64,000 nucleotides of DNA from DASYLJ01 sp036009625 (GCA_036009625.1 DASYLJ010000095.1:14400-78399), one strand, 5' to 3'. Counted from the stretch's first letter, positions 16,448-25,811 are shown. Notes: generated from the sequence alone by a model not told the origin. Program-made: numbers and translations.

Positions 16448-17470
16448 TCAATTCTCCACGTGCAGATCGTCGCGCACCGCGCGCACGCCGTTCGTTGTCC
16501 GGGCGGCGACGGCAGCACGCAGGCGCTGCTCGTTGTTGGGGACGGTGCCGCTCAGGCGGGCGACGCCGTTCTGTACCTCCACGGTCACATGCGACAGGTC
16601 ATCGGTGCGGGCCAACGTCTCCTTGACCCGGGTCTGCACGACGTCGTCCTTCGCCTGGACCGCGTTCTGCTCATTGCGCGGCACCACCTGGAGCTCGTTC
16701 GCGACCGTCTTCACGCCGTCGACCTTGCGCGCATTCTCCGCGGCAGCGGCCTTGGCCGATTCCGTCGGCACCATGCCGAACAACGTCACGGCGCCGCCGA
16801 TGGTGTCGACGTTGACGTCGAGCCCCGGCGTGCGGTCGTCTGCAATGAGGCGCATCTTCACGGCCGACGTGATCCACATGTCGCGCACCGACGCGGTGGC
16901 GCCGCTGCCCGCGGCGCGATCGGACCAGACCTCCTTGTCGCCGAGCGTATTCGGGCTCTGGACCTCGCTGGCGACCCGCTTCACGCCGCTTACGTGCGAG
17001 GCGACCTCGACGGCACGCAGATGGTCGCTCAGCGTCGGCACGGTTCCGCCGAGGAGCACGACACCCTTGTTCACCGACTCGACGTCGACCTTGGCGAGAT
17101 CAGGGTCGGCCGCGATCGCAGCCGAGACGCGCTGCTTCACGTCGGCATCGGTCGCTGCTGCCGCATCCTGACGGCGCTCGGCGACGACCTGCACCAGATT
17201 GCGGACGTTTCCCACACCTTCGATGCCCTTCACGACCGACGTTGCCTTGTCCTTCTCGGCGGCCGTGTCGACGGTACCGTGCAGCGTGACGCTGCCGTTG
17301 ACGGTGTCGACGTTGATGGCCGTGCCACTGACGCCATCCGTGGTGAGCAACGCCATCTTCGCCTTGGTGGTGATCCAGGCGTCGGAAGGGGCCGCCAGGG
17401 CGGCAGCGCTGCTGACGAGCACGGCCAGCGTCGTGATGCCGAGGGCTCGGACGATAGGCATGGTCTTCAT
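16448..17470 (-). CDS. Periplasmic four-BON-domain protein (OsmY-like)
   Basis: The 340-residue product has a signal peptide (MKTMPIVRALGITTLAVLVS) followed by four BON repeats. Each has an ITTKAKMAL/VKQRVSAA helix, a VNGSVTLHGTV-type strand pair and an A..V.GV..V.N.V ending, near residues 28-95, 103-172, 190-262 and 268-340. BON domains bind membranes or lipids, and OsmY-type proteins protect the periplasm under osmotic stress. The start at 17470 has AAGGAG 9 nt upstream. A sigma-54 element lies about 64-80 bp upstream. It is probably the first gene of an operon with the SGNH and FAD/Rieske genes. Confidence 0.88.
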   Translation of the reverse strand: MKTMPIVRALGITTLAVLVSSAAALAAPSDAWITTKAKMALLTTDGVSGTAINVDTVNGSVTLHGTVDTAAEKDKATSVVKGIEGVGNVRNLVQVVAERRQDAAAATDADVKQRVSAAIAADPDLAKVDVESVNKGVVLLGGTVPTLSDHLRAVEVASHVSGVKRVASEVQSPNTLGDKEVWSDRAAGSGATASVRDMWITSAVKMRLIADDRTPGLDVNVDTIGGAVTLFGMVPTESAKAAAAENARKVDGVKTVANELQVVPRNEQNAVQAKDDVVQTRVKETLARTDDLSHVTVEVQNGVARLSGTVPNNEQRLRAAVAARTTNGVRAVRDDLHVEN

Positions 17471-17533
17471 CGATCGATCTCCTTGCGGTCGAAACAGAAA
17501 TGCCGCGGCATGCGGCATACGCAGGAGACACTC

Positions 17534-17550
17534 AGCACGTTCCGCGCCAG
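17534..17550 (-). promoter_or_regulatory. Sigma-54 promoter of the BON operon
   Basis: On the minus strand the sequence reads CTGGCGCGGAACGTGCT, with GG-N10-GC spacing and two mismatches to YTGGCACGRNNNTTGCW. The predicted start is near 17523, giving a leader of about 53 nt to the ATG at 17470, which has its own Shine-Dalgarno sequence. It is divergent from the promoter at 17678. Confidence 0.7.
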
Positions 17551-17677
17551 CGCGTTTTTCCCAGGCTAAACGGGCGTTGGCAGGTCGACGAAAGTCCGCC
17601 GTTACATCGCCGTGGAATCTCTTACAAAGCCGAAACGCGGAAACCCTTGCCAGACGCGGAGAATCAGCACCGTCGCC
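17551..17677. promoter_or_regulatory. Intergenic region between divergent sigma-54 promoters, with candidate activator sites
   Basis: This 127-bp stretch separates the BON (minus) and DUF1328 (plus) sigma-54 promoters. TACAAAGC at 17623-17630 begins 57 bp before the GG of the plus promoter. TGTAACGG, read on the minus strand from 17606, begins 57 bp before the GG of the minus promoter. Related octamers occur at similar distances upstream of other sigma-54 elements here, so they may be enhancer sites. The motif was found by eye. Confidence 0.4.
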
Positions 17678-17694
17678 GTGGCACGTCGGTTGCA
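17678..17694 (+). promoter_or_regulatory. Sigma-54 promoter of the DUF1328 gene
   Basis: GTGGCACGTCGGTTGCA contains a perfect TGGCACG-N4-TTGCA core with GG-N10-GC spacing, the best match in the window. The predicted start near 17705 leaves a 17-nt leader with AGGAGGAA before the ATG at 17722. Confidence 0.85.
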
Positions 17695-17721
17695 CCTGCA
17701 CCCCACGCAGGAGGAACTGCC

Positions 17722-17907
17722 ATGCTGAGCTGGGCCATCACTTTCTTCATCGTCGCACTCGTCGCCGCAGCCTTGGGCTTCGGCGGAGTAGCCGGTATGT
17801 CGGCCGACATCGGTTGGCTGCTGGCGGTGCTGGGAGTCGTTCTGCTCGTCGTGGGCGTATTCTTCGGCCGCGGTATCGGCGGACGAGGGCCCAGCGCCAT
17901 TCCTTAG
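17722..17907 (+). CDS. DUF1328 (YtjA-like) small membrane protein
   Basis: The 61-residue product has two hydrophobic helices (about residues 3-24 and 29-50), and the pattern W..TFFIVALVAAALGFGG..G is typical of the DUF1328/UPF0391 family. It is an inner-membrane protein of unknown function, often induced by envelope or osmotic stress. The start is fixed by the AGGAGGAACTGCC leader. It is transcribed from the strong sigma-54 element at 17678 and divergent from the BON operon. Confidence 0.88.
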   Translation: MLSWAITFFIVALVAAALGFGGVAGMSADIGWLLAVLGVVLLVVGVFFGRGIGGRGPSAIP

Positions 17908-18040
17908 ACCTTTGCTCGATCGATTCACCAGTAGCGGTACCCGCGAACCCTGCCCCGCGGCCCGCTACCTACCCATCGCGGTGCCGGAACCCCACCTCCG
18001 GCGCCGCGATGGCGTTTTGGGAGAAGAAAATCCACCGACG

Positions 18041-18829
18041 ATGCGCACCACCGCAGGCTCGAAACTCACGCGACGCTCCCTGACGGCGGCGCTCTTTTTC
18101 CTCACCACCATCACGCCTGCCTTCGCGCGAGAGTCGGGTGATCCGATCGCGCTGCACTGGACCGAGGGGGCGGTCTCAGGCTTTTCGAACATCCTCTCGC
18201 CCGACGGCAAGAAGGTGATCGGCACGATCGACTTCCACCAGGCGCGGACGGGTGACGTCATCGACGCCGTCCGCGTCGCGCGATTTGCCGACGGCTCGAG
18301 CGACGAGGATCACGCCACGGCGCGTGTCGGAAAGACCCTGGTCACGCTGCGCGGCCGCTCGATCATCCGCGACACCAAGGGGCGGGTGACCGTCGACCTG
18401 ACCATCGACGTCGAGAAGGGCCGCATCACCGGCTTCTCGGGCCTCGGCAAGGACCGCAAGGAGTACGACGAGAAGGAAGCACTGCCCGGCGCCACCTACT
18501 TCGGCCCGCTCGTCTTCATCGCCATCAAGAACTTCGCCGCCAACGCCGAGGACGGCCGGGTCGTGTTCCGCACCGTCGTGCCGACGCCGTCGCCGCGCGT
18601 GATCGACATGGAGGTCGTGCCGATGGAGGCCGCCACCGTGTCGCGCCCCGGCATCAAGATACCCACCACCCGCTACGCGCTCCGTCCGACGGTGAACGTG
18701 CTCATCGACCCGATCATCCGGATGATCGCGCCGGAAACCTCGTTCTTCGTCGACAAGGAAGAGCCACCCTCGCTGGCGCGCTTCGCGGGTCCCCGGAACT
18801 ACGCCGGCCAGATGATTCGGATCGAATGA
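18041..18829 (+). CDS. Secreted protein of unknown function
   Basis: The 262-residue product starts at the ATG 18041, giving a signal peptide with a twin-Arg-like n-region (KLTRRSLTAALFFLTTITPAFA). The mature part is beta-rich (HWTEGAVSGFSNILSPDG, GRVTVDLTIDVEKGRITGFSG) and includes a conserved-looking ALPGATYFGPLVFIAIKNF segment. I do not recognise the family. There is no clear Shine-Dalgarno sequence and no convincing promoter. It lies 133 bp after DUF1328 and 40 bp before a stand-alone receiver gene on the same strand. Confidence 0.7.
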   Translation: MRTTAGSKLTRRSLTAALFFLTTITPAFARESGDPIALHWTEGAVSGFSNILSPDGKKVIGTIDFHQARTGDVIDAVRVARFADGSSDEDHATARVGKTLVTLRGRSIIRDTKGRVTVDLTIDVEKGRITGFSGLGKDRKEYDEKEALPGATYFGPLVFIAIKNFAANAEDGRVVFRTVVPTPSPRVIDMEVVPMEAATVSRPGIKIPTTRYALRPTVNVLIDPIIRMIAPETSFFVDKEEPPSLARFAGPRNYAGQMIRIE

Positions 18830-18869
18830 ATCGACTGCCGGCGCGGGCCGGGCTAGATTCTCGGCGGCC

Positions 18870-19235
18870 ATGGCGCACCGGATCCTCATCGTCGAAGACC
18901 ACGTCGAGTCGGCCGAGAGCCTGGCCGAGCTGCTCGAGCTGTGGGGCCATGAGACGCACGTGGCCTACGACGGACCGACCGGCGTGGCCCGCGCGCGCAT
19001 CGTGCGCCCGACGGTCGCCCTGGTCGACCTCGGCCTGCCGCACATGGACGGCTGTGCCGTCGCGCGGACGTTGCGGGACGACGGGCTGACCGACGTCCTG
19101 CTGGTGGCACTCACCGGGCGCGACGACCCCGAAGCCCGCGCCCGCATCGCCGCCGCGGGCTTCGATCTACACGTCGTGAAGCCCGTCGACCTGGCGAAGC
19201 TCGAGCAGCTGCTGGCGACGTCACCCGCGGGCTGA
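18870..19235 (+). CDS. Stand-alone response-regulator receiver
   Basis: The 121-residue product is only a REC domain: acidic ILIVEDH near residue 8, phosphoacceptor D53 in VALVDLGLPHMDG, switch Thr in LVALTGRDD, and the conserved Lys in VVKPVD. It has no output domain, so it should act as a phosphotransfer intermediate or by protein contact. The sequence is very like the C-terminal receiver of the hybrid kinase at 27990-29930 (AESL..LLEL, VD.GLP.MDG..VAR.LR), which suggests the two share a partner or a recent duplication. Confidence 0.9.
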   Translation: MAHRILIVEDHVESAESLAELLELWGHETHVAYDGPTGVARARIVRPTVALVDLGLPHMDGCAVARTLRDDGLTDVLLVALTGRDDPEARARIAAAGFDLHVVKPVDLAKLEQLLATSPAG

Positions 19236-19246
19236 CGCCAGCGGCA

Positions 19247-19921
19247 TCACGCATGCCCTCGTAGCTCGGCCCGCACGGGCAGATGATCCGACGCCAAGCG
19301 CGCCAGCGGAGTGTCGTGAGCGCGGAGCGAAAGGAACGCCGACGCCGGTCGCACGAGCACGCGGTCGAGCGCCAGCGTGGGTCGAATGGTCGGGAACGAC
19401 GGCACCGCGGCACACGCGAAGCTGGCGCGCAGGCGGCGCAGGACCCGCGCCGTGCCGAGCCACTCGTTCATGTCTCCGAGCAGCACCACGAGCTCGGGGG
19501 TGGGCTGCTCGACGACCGACGCGAGCAGCCGCTCGACCTGCTGCCGGCGCTCATAGCCGCGCAGCCCGAGGTGCGTGACGATCAGTCGACACGTGCCGCC
19601 TTCGACGTCGAGCTCGGCGTCGATCGCACCGCGCGGCTCACGACCGACGATGCTCAGATCGACCAGCCGCGTGGTCCGCAGCGGTCGCCGCGTCAGCAGC
19701 GCGTTGCCGAAGTCGCCGTCGGTGCGACGCAGGGTCGGCCCGAGGACGGCGTGGAAGCCGGTCCGGCTGGCGATATGAGCCACCTGGTCACCGTCGCCGC
19801 CGACTTCCTGCAGGCCGACGACGTCGGCCTCGAGCTCGCGGACGACGTCCGCCACCCGATCGGGATCGCAGCGTGCATCCCGCCCGATGCAGCGGTGCAC
19901 GTTGTAGGAGGCCACGATCAC
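19247..19921 (-). CDS. Endonuclease/exonuclease/phosphatase-family protein
   Basis: The 224-residue product shows the EEP fold motifs: VASYNVHRC at the N terminus, VVGLQEVGGD (metal-binding Glu), VTHLGLRG, VVLLGDMNEW (Asp/Asn) and a terminal LASDHLPVRAEL. It has no signal peptide. The gene starts 1 bp after the stop of the PLD-VTT gene, so the two are probably co-transcribed, as seen with cardiolipin-synthase-like PLDs elsewhere. It probably cleaves phosphodiesters of a lipid headgroup or nucleic acid; the substrate cannot be decided. Confidence 0.85.
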   Translation of the reverse strand: MIVASYNVHRCIGRDARCDPDRVADVVRELEADVVGLQEVGGDGDQVAHIASRTGFHAVLGPTLRRTDGDFGNALLTRRPLRTTRLVDLSIVGREPRGAIDAELDVEGGTCRLIVTHLGLRGYERRQQVERLLASVVEQPTPELVVLLGDMNEWLGTARVLRRLRASFACAAVPSFPTIRPTLALDRVLVRPASAFLSLRAHDTPLARLASDHLPVRAELRGHA

Positions 19922-19922
19922 C

Positions 19923-21992
19923 TCACTCCACCGAGCCGAGGAGCAGGGCCAGTGCGATGATGCCGGGGGCCATGCCGAGCACGGTACCGATCAGGAAGTG
20001 ATCGAGGCGCACGCGCAGCGCGCCGGCGACGAGGTTCACGATGGTGAACGGCGCCACCGGGACGAGGCGCACGACCGTCATGCCGAGGAGGCCGTGGCGT
20101 CCGAGGCGGCGCGAGACGCGATCGAGATGCTTGCCGGCGATCCGCCGGAGCGCGTCGCGCCAGAGCGAGCGGCCCACCGCCCACGTGGCCGCGGCCGCCA
20201 CCACCGCGCCCAGCAACGCGTAGACCGTTCCGAGCCAAGGTCCGAAGACCAGCACCGTGGCCATCACGAGGACCGTCACCGGCAGCATGCACGCACTGCC
20301 GACGACATAGACGCCCGCGGTGACGAACGGCGCCAGCGGGCTGTGACGCCATGGCGCCGCCCACTGCGCGATGCGTGTCGGTGAGAGCCAGTCGGGTACG
20401 CCCCCCCACATCCAGAGACCGGCGGCCAGCAGCAGCACGAGCAGCGTCCCGAGCGCGCCGAGCACCGAGCGCACCGCCGATTCGCGCAGCTCCGGCGGCA
20501 GCACGCCAGTCAGGAACGGCGCGCTGGCGACGGGGCGCTCGAGGTCGACCAGCGGCGTCTCGGGCAGCGCCTGGTCGATCCATCCGGGCGTCGCATCTTC
20601 GAGCGGCACGAGCGTGCGCGGCAGTCCGCTCAAGCGGTCGACCGCCGCGATCAGCGAGCCGGTCTCGGCGAGCGCGCGTGCGACGCGATCAGGGGCGACA
20701 CCGAGATGCTCTCCGAGCAATCGATCGCGCAGGCCGGCGATCGCGGTCGCGACGCGCGGGTCGCCGTTGGCTTCCAGGGCGAGGTCGCACTCGGTATCGA
20801 GCCCCATCGACCGGTTGCTCAGGTTCGACGACGCTACGCGCGCCAGCACGTCGTCCACGACCATCACCTTGGCGTGGATGTTGACGCTCGCGTCGCCGGG
20901 GATCTGCGGCCGCAGGACCCGCAGGTGGCCATGGCGGTCGGCCTCGCGCAGATGGCGGAGCAGCCGACCCCGCAGCACGCCCATGGTGCTCTCTTCGAGC
21001 CAGCCCGAGCAGCACCGGGGCAGCACCAGCACCAGCTCTGGCCCGTCGGGCTCGGCGAGGCGGGCGGCGAGCGCATCGCGCACCATGGTCGACGTCAGGT
21101 ACTGGTTCTCGGCGTAGATCCAGTGGCGCGCGGCACCGATGGCATCGCGGTAGAGGGCCTCGACCTCGCGCACCTCGGGCCGACCATCGAGCGCAGGGAT
21201 CGTACGCGTGATGGCAACGGGCACGTGCTCGATGTCGGGGACCAGCGCCGCCGGCCAGGGATCGGAGCCGGGACGGCACGGGCGAAGCTGATGCCCGGTC
21301 GCATGGCGCCAGCGCGTGCGAGCGAGCTGCCCGAGCGCCGCGGCCGCGTCACCGGACACCGCCACCTGGACGTCGTGAAACGGCGGATAGGGCTTTCCGT
21401 CCGGCAGGAGGCGCTGCGGATCATCGGCGAGATGCGCCGACGTGTCCCAGCGGCTCGTCGTCAAATCGAGACCGCCGAGAAATGCCACCGAATCGTCGAC
21501 CACGACCACCTTCTGGTGATGGCAGCCGCCGAGCGGGTGCTCGGCGTCGAGCCGGAACTCCATGCGCCGGTGGGTCCGCCAGCCCAGACGGATCGCGGGC
21601 AGCAGCTCGCGCTCGAGCGCGAACACGAGCGAGAAATCCCAGTCGAGCACGTGGACGCGCAGGCCGCGACGCCGCCGGACCAGGGCATCGAGGAACGGAC
21701 CGAGCTCGGCCGGCAGGCCGTCGGGCATTTCCGGCATCAGTCGGGCGCGAGACTGGATGTCCCAGCCAACGATGAGGATCGACTCGCGCGCGGCCATGGC
21801 GGCATGGACGAACGCGTCGAAGTACGCCGCACCGTCCACCAGCCAGGCTAGGCGCGACGCGTGCGCGATCCGCCAGCAGTTGCGTCCCGATTCCAGTATC
21901 GCGGCGCCGTCGCGACGTTCCGTCTCCACCAATGTCGATTGCACTCGGGGCGGGAAAGCATGCTCCGTGCCACCGAGCGTGCGAGCAAGCAT
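19923..21992 (-). CDS. Phospholipase D / VTT (DedA-like) membrane fusion protein
   Basis: The 689-residue product starts at the ATG 21992, preceded by GGAG at 5 nt; an upstream ATG at 22025 is an alternative. Two HKD motifs are present: H159-Q-K161 followed by VVVVDD, and HAKVMVVDD near residue 390, with ASSNLSNRSMGLD after the second. The C-terminal 210 residues contain four to five membrane helices with the VTT/SNARE-associated pattern (VFGPWLGTVYALLGA, VRLVPVAPFTIVNLVAGA). It is probably a cardiolipin-synthase- or PLD-like enzyme of the inner membrane with a lipid-transport-type domain. Adjacent to the EEP gene. Confidence 0.88.
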   Translation of the reverse strand: MLARTLGGTEHAFPPRVQSTLVETERRDGAAILESGRNCWRIAHASRLAWLVDGAAYFDAFVHAAMAARESILIVGWDIQSRARLMPEMPDGLPAELGPFLDALVRRRRGLRVHVLDWDFSLVFALERELLPAIRLGWRTHRRMEFRLDAEHPLGGCHHQKVVVVDDSVAFLGGLDLTTSRWDTSAHLADDPQRLLPDGKPYPPFHDVQVAVSGDAAAALGQLARTRWRHATGHQLRPCRPGSDPWPAALVPDIEHVPVAITRTIPALDGRPEVREVEALYRDAIGAARHWIYAENQYLTSTMVRDALAARLAEPDGPELVLVLPRCCSGWLEESTMGVLRGRLLRHLREADRHGHLRVLRPQIPGDASVNIHAKVMVVDDVLARVASSNLSNRSMGLDTECDLALEANGDPRVATAIAGLRDRLLGEHLGVAPDRVARALAETGSLIAAVDRLSGLPRTLVPLEDATPGWIDQALPETPLVDLERPVASAPFLTGVLPPELRESAVRSVLGALGTLLVLLLAAGLWMWGGVPDWLSPTRIAQWAAPWRHSPLAPFVTAGVYVVGSACMLPVTVLVMATVLVFGPWLGTVYALLGAVVAAAATWAVGRSLWRDALRRIAGKHLDRVSRRLGRHGLLGMTVVRLVPVAPFTIVNLVAGALRVRLDHFLIGTVLGMAPGIIALALLLGSVE

Positions 21993-22078
21993 GCGATCTC
22001 CACTCCCCGAAATCGCCGCGCGCATGTAAAGCGTACACGCTGACCATGGAAAAGATGCCGACTTTCGGGCGGATACCC

Positions 22079-22095
22079 GTGGCATGCTTCTCGCT
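22079..22095 (+). promoter_or_regulatory. Sigma-54 promoter of the secreted FxLYD-like protein
   Basis: GTGGCATGCTTCTCGCT (core TGGCATG-N4-TCGCT) keeps GG-N10-GC. The predicted start near 22106 leaves a 29-nt leader with AAGGGAG before the ATG at 22135. A TGTAAAGC octamer (22025-22032) begins 56 bp before the GG and overlaps the near-palindrome AGCGTACACGCT. Confidence 0.65.
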
Positions 22096-22134
22096 GTCGG
22101 TGCGACACAACTCTGTTTCGAGAAGGGAGACTCG

Positions 22135-22563
22135 ATGACGAAGCGATCCATTCGTCCCCTCTGGCTCACGATTCCCGCCCTCGCGGTGACCACGATGGTC
22201 TTCGCGGCGGACGTCGTGCCCCCCGCTCACGTCGAGCGCATGGTGGCGGTCGAGAGCGCCAGCCGTGTCGGTGACACCGTGACGGGCCGCCTCGTGAACC
22301 GCACCAACGACGTCGTGACCGACGTGCAGGTGATGATCCGCGACACGTTCTCGTGGACCAACGAGCGCAGCCCCGGCTCCGACGACCCCGGCCAGGCCAC
22401 CAATGCCGTGGTGAAGGGTCCGATCCCCCCCGGCGGCAGCGTGACTTTCGAGCTCACCGAGCCCGCCCCACCCCACCGCACCGACGGAAGCTACGAAACC
22501 GCGGTCTCGGTGATCAGCTTCACCAAGCTGGAGCCCCCGGCCCGCACCGGCTCGGCGAACTAG
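22135..22563 (+). CDS. Secreted FxLYD-like single-domain protein
   Basis: The 142-residue product has a signal peptide (about residues 1-24, cut after FAA). One beta-sandwich-like domain follows: GDTVTGRLVNRTNDVVTDVQVMI and a later PIPPGGSVTFEL, the G-x-V-x-N...PGGS-x-x-F pattern of FxLYD-type domains. The start is set by the signal peptide and AAGGGAG. The function is unknown, presumably in the periplasm or envelope. It is divergent from the PLD-VTT gene and ends at a strong hairpin. Confidence 0.75.
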   Translation: MTKRSIRPLWLTIPALAVTTMVFAADVVPPAHVERMVAVESASRVGDTVTGRLVNRTNDVVTDVQVMIRDTFSWTNERSPGSDDPGQATNAVVKGPIPPGGSVTFELTEPAPPHRTDGSYETAVSVISFTKLEPPARTGSAN

Positions 22564-22571
22564 CCTTGCGC

Positions 22572-22597
22572 CCGCCCCGAGCCAAGGCTCGGGGCGG
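22572..22597. terminator. Perfect 12-bp hairpin between convergent genes
   Basis: CCGCCCCGAGCC (22572-22583), loop AA, GGCTCGGGGCGG (22586-22597). A perfect 12-bp GC-rich stem lies between the stops of the FxLYD-like gene (22563) and the NtrC-family gene (22600). There is no T-tract on either side, so it is either a bidirectional U-less terminator or an mRNA 3'-end stabiliser. Confidence 0.75.
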
Positions 22598-22599
22598 TG

Positions 22600-23938
<1,339 letters not shown>

Positions 23939-23955
<17 letters not shown>

Positions 23956-24604
23956 CGTCTCCAGGACCGCGGTGGGGTAGCTCGACCTCGAGGCTGGCGC
24001 CGGTGGATCCCGCGCGCACCGTACCACCGATGAGCCGCACGAGGGCGTCACAACCCTCGAATCCGGGATCGCCGGCGGTATCGAGCCCCCCCGTCGTGTC
24101 GATACGGATGCGCACCGCCGCCGCCTCGCTGGTGACGCCGACGCCCACTCGGGCTCCGGCCGGCACGCGATCGAGCGTCCACAGGAGGACGTCGAGCACC
24201 GCCTGCTCGATGACCCGGCGACGCCCCGTCATCGGCAGCGGCCCGTTCGACGTCACCTCGAGCGGCGCGCGGCGCTCGGTGGACTGGGGCGCCAGCAGCG
24301 CATGCAACCCCGTCAGTACCTCGGACAGGTCGAAGGCCTCGACCGCCCCGTCGTCGAGCTCGACGATGGCGCCGAGCAGGACGTCGACCAGCTGCTGCAC
24401 CCGCTGCCGCTGCTCGCCGACCACCCGCACGTAGCGCTCCTGCTTCGCACGCAGGGCTGGATCGTCGACGTCGGCGATGCTCCGCGACAGCAGCTCGGTG
24501 TGGATCGCGAGAGCGCTCGACGCGCCTCGAACCTCGTGCGCGTAGGCGCGCGTCATGCGGGTGAGGCTCCGGAGCCGTGCGGCGGTGAGTGCGTTGGCAG
24601 TCAT
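23939..24604 (-). CDS. Small soluble histidine-kinase-like protein, degenerate ATPase domain
   Basis: The 221-residue product begins with a HisKA-like helix pair: H23 in RAYAHEVRGASSALAIH, then a long coiled helix (RYVRVVGEQRQRVQQLVDVL). A shortened HATPase-like domain follows. The N-box Asn is missing (VIEQAVLDVLLWTLDRV where N-A-x-K is expected) and no clear DxGxG motif is present. There is no membrane helix or sensor domain. It overlaps the NtrC-family gene and is surely its cognate partner, perhaps acting as phosphatase, dimer scaffold or phosphotransfer protein rather than as an ordinary kinase. Confidence 0.75.
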
Positions 24605-24694
24605 TCGGGGGTGCGGAGCGCCCGCAGCGGGGTTTGGCACGGGTTTCCCTGCGCGTCAACGCGCTGCGACGCTCCAATTCCGCCAAGCCCGTTC

Positions 24695-24702
24695 TACAAA
24701 GC
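24695..24702 (+). promoter_or_regulatory. Candidate enhancer octamer TACAAAGC
   Basis: Identical to the octamer at 17623-17630. Here it begins 67 bp before the GG of the downstream sigma-54 element, ten bases (about one helical turn) farther than at 17623. It lies in the divergent region between the kinase gene and the 24802 operon. Confidence 0.35.
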
Positions 24703-24759
24703 GCAGGGCCCCGAACCCCCAATCCCACCGTTTTCCTTGAGAAACGCGCCATCTGCAGT

Positions 24760-24776
24760 GCGGCACGCAAGCTGCA
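24760..24776 (+). promoter_or_regulatory. Sigma-54 promoter of the small-membrane-protein operon
   Basis: GCGGCACGCAAGCTGCA: GGCACG at -24 and TGCA at -12 with exact N10 spacing (GG 24762-24763, GC 24774-24775). The predicted start near 24787 gives a 15-nt leader with CGGAGG ahead of the ATG at 24802. It is divergent from the NtrC/kinase operon. Confidence 0.7.
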
Positions 24777-24801
24777 CAGACCCACTCGCACGGAGGTGCG
24801 T

Positions 24802-25221
24802 ATGACGCAGGCGGCAACCCAGAACGAGAATGGACTTCCCCGGCTCTTCGAGCCGAACACCCTTCTTCCGTCGCAGTTCTTCACGGCACTGCAGCGGCGC
24901 TCGGCGCGAACGCCCGAGCAGCGGCTGATGTTCGCCATCCTGTTCGACGCAGTCTCCGTGTACTGCCGCGAGCGGGAGCCGGCCACGTCGAAGGAGCGAC
25001 GCATCCTGCGCGAGACGCAGCGCTGGATCACCAGCAATGATCGCACGTGGGTGTTCTCGTTCCTGCGCGTCTGCGAAGCGCTCGACCTCGACGCCAGCTA
25101 CATCCGTCGGGGGCTGCGCGAGCTGCGCGCCAACCGCACCGGAGCTGCCACGGCGGTCCGAGCGGCGGCCTTCGATGTCGACGACCAGCAGTCCGAGCAG
25201 CGTCTGGCCGTTGGAGAGTGA
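24802..25221 (+). CDS. Conserved-looking small soluble protein, first gene of the stress operon
   Basis: The 139-residue product has no signal peptide or membrane helix. It has a mostly helical body: TPEQRLMFAILFDAVSVYCR, then ETQRWI and FSFLRVCEALDLDASYIRRG. The last segment resembles a conserved C-terminal motif (VCE.LGLDP.Y.RRGL) that I associate with small uncharacterised proteins of deltaproteobacteria. The tail is Gln/Glu-rich. The function is unknown; a DNA- or protein-binding regulator is possible. GGAGG precedes the ATG. It is followed after 5 bp by the holin-like gene. Confidence 0.72.
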   Translation: MTQAATQNENGLPRLFEPNTLLPSQFFTALQRRSARTPEQRLMFAILFDAVSVYCREREPATSKERRILRETQRWITSNDRTWVFSFLRVCEALDLDASYIRRGLRELRANRTGAATAVRAAAFDVDDQQSEQRLAVGE

Positions 25222-25226
25222 ACGCG

Positions 25227-25601
25227 ATGGGAGCCCCCGCAGCCAACGGTCTCCTACGCGACGAGCCACCGACCGTTGCGTCGGCGCTCGACCGGATGGT
25301 CGACGCCGCGCAACAGGTGGTGGTCGACCAGGTCGTTCTCGCGCGTCTCGACGCGCAGGCAGCCCTCGCGACGGCCGTGCGGGACGCATCGATCCTGGCG
25401 TTCGGCGGCATCCTGCTGCTGTTCGCGTGGATCGTGGCCATGGCCGCCCTTCACGGGCTCCTACTCCATCGCCTCCTCCCCGAAGCGAGCCTCGGCATCA
25501 TCGCCGGCGGCAATGCGATCGTCGGGGCGATCCTGATCGGCCTGGGCGTCGGCCGCCTGAGCCGGTCCGGCCAGGAGGGCGACGTCAATGGCCGAACCTG
25601 A
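25227..25601 (+). CDS. Two-helix membrane protein, phage-holin-III/YqjE-like
   Basis: The 124-residue product has an amphipathic N-terminal half (residues 15-48, Val/Asp-rich) and two membrane helices (about 52-72 and 85-107), the layout of YqjE/Holin-X-type proteins that accompany DUF883 and DUF3618 genes. These are stress-associated inner-membrane proteins and not evidence of a prophage. The start at 25227 lies 5 bp after the previous stop. The end overlaps the next gene by 14 bp. Confidence 0.75.
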   Translation: MGAPAANGLLRDEPPTVASALDRMVDAAQQVVVDQVVLARLDAQAALATAVRDASILAFGGILLLFAWIVAMAALHGLLLHRLLPEASLGIIAGGNAIVGAILIGLGVGRLSRSGQEGDVNGRT

Positions 25602-25782
25602 AGAGCGCGCCGTCCTGCGCCAGAACATCGAGGTCCACAAGCGCGAGCTCCGGCTCGCGGTGGACGACCTCCGCGAGGCCGCGCTGTCATGGACCGACCC
25701 GCGCGACCTCATCCGCGAGCGGCCAGCGACATGGCTGCTCGTCGGGCTCGCCGCCGGCCTCTGGCTCGGTATGCGACGATGA
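25588..25782 (+). CDS. DUF3618-like small membrane protein
   Basis: The 64-residue product has a charged helix (RQNIEVHKRELRLAVDDLRE) followed by DPRDLIRERPATWLLVGLAAG, one membrane helix and a basic end, the DUF3618 pattern. It overlaps the holin-like gene by 14 bp. Its stop codon (25780-25782) is overlapped by an ATG at 25779 that could add 11 residues to the next gene. Confidence 0.72.
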   Translation: MAEPEERAVLRQNIEVHKRELRLAVDDLREAALSWTDPRDLIRERPATWLLVGLAAGLWLGMRR

Positions 25783-25811
25783 CCACCACCGACCCAAGGG
25801 AGACACACGAC

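Noticed and set aside
18838..18854. GG-N10-GC sequence before the stand-alone receiver at 18870
   Set aside because: It is an all G/C stretch with poor -24 and -12 identity; expected often by chance at this base composition.
24634..24652. TTTGGCACGGG in the kinase-operon divergent region, looking like a second sigma-54 -24 element
   Set aside because: No GC follows at 10 bp after the GG (CC is found instead), so the required spacing is not met.
25227..25601. Holin-like annotation suggesting a prophage
   Set aside because: No phage structural, lysis, integrase or portal genes are nearby; YqjE/Holin-X-type proteins commonly accompany DUF883 and DUF3618 stress genes.
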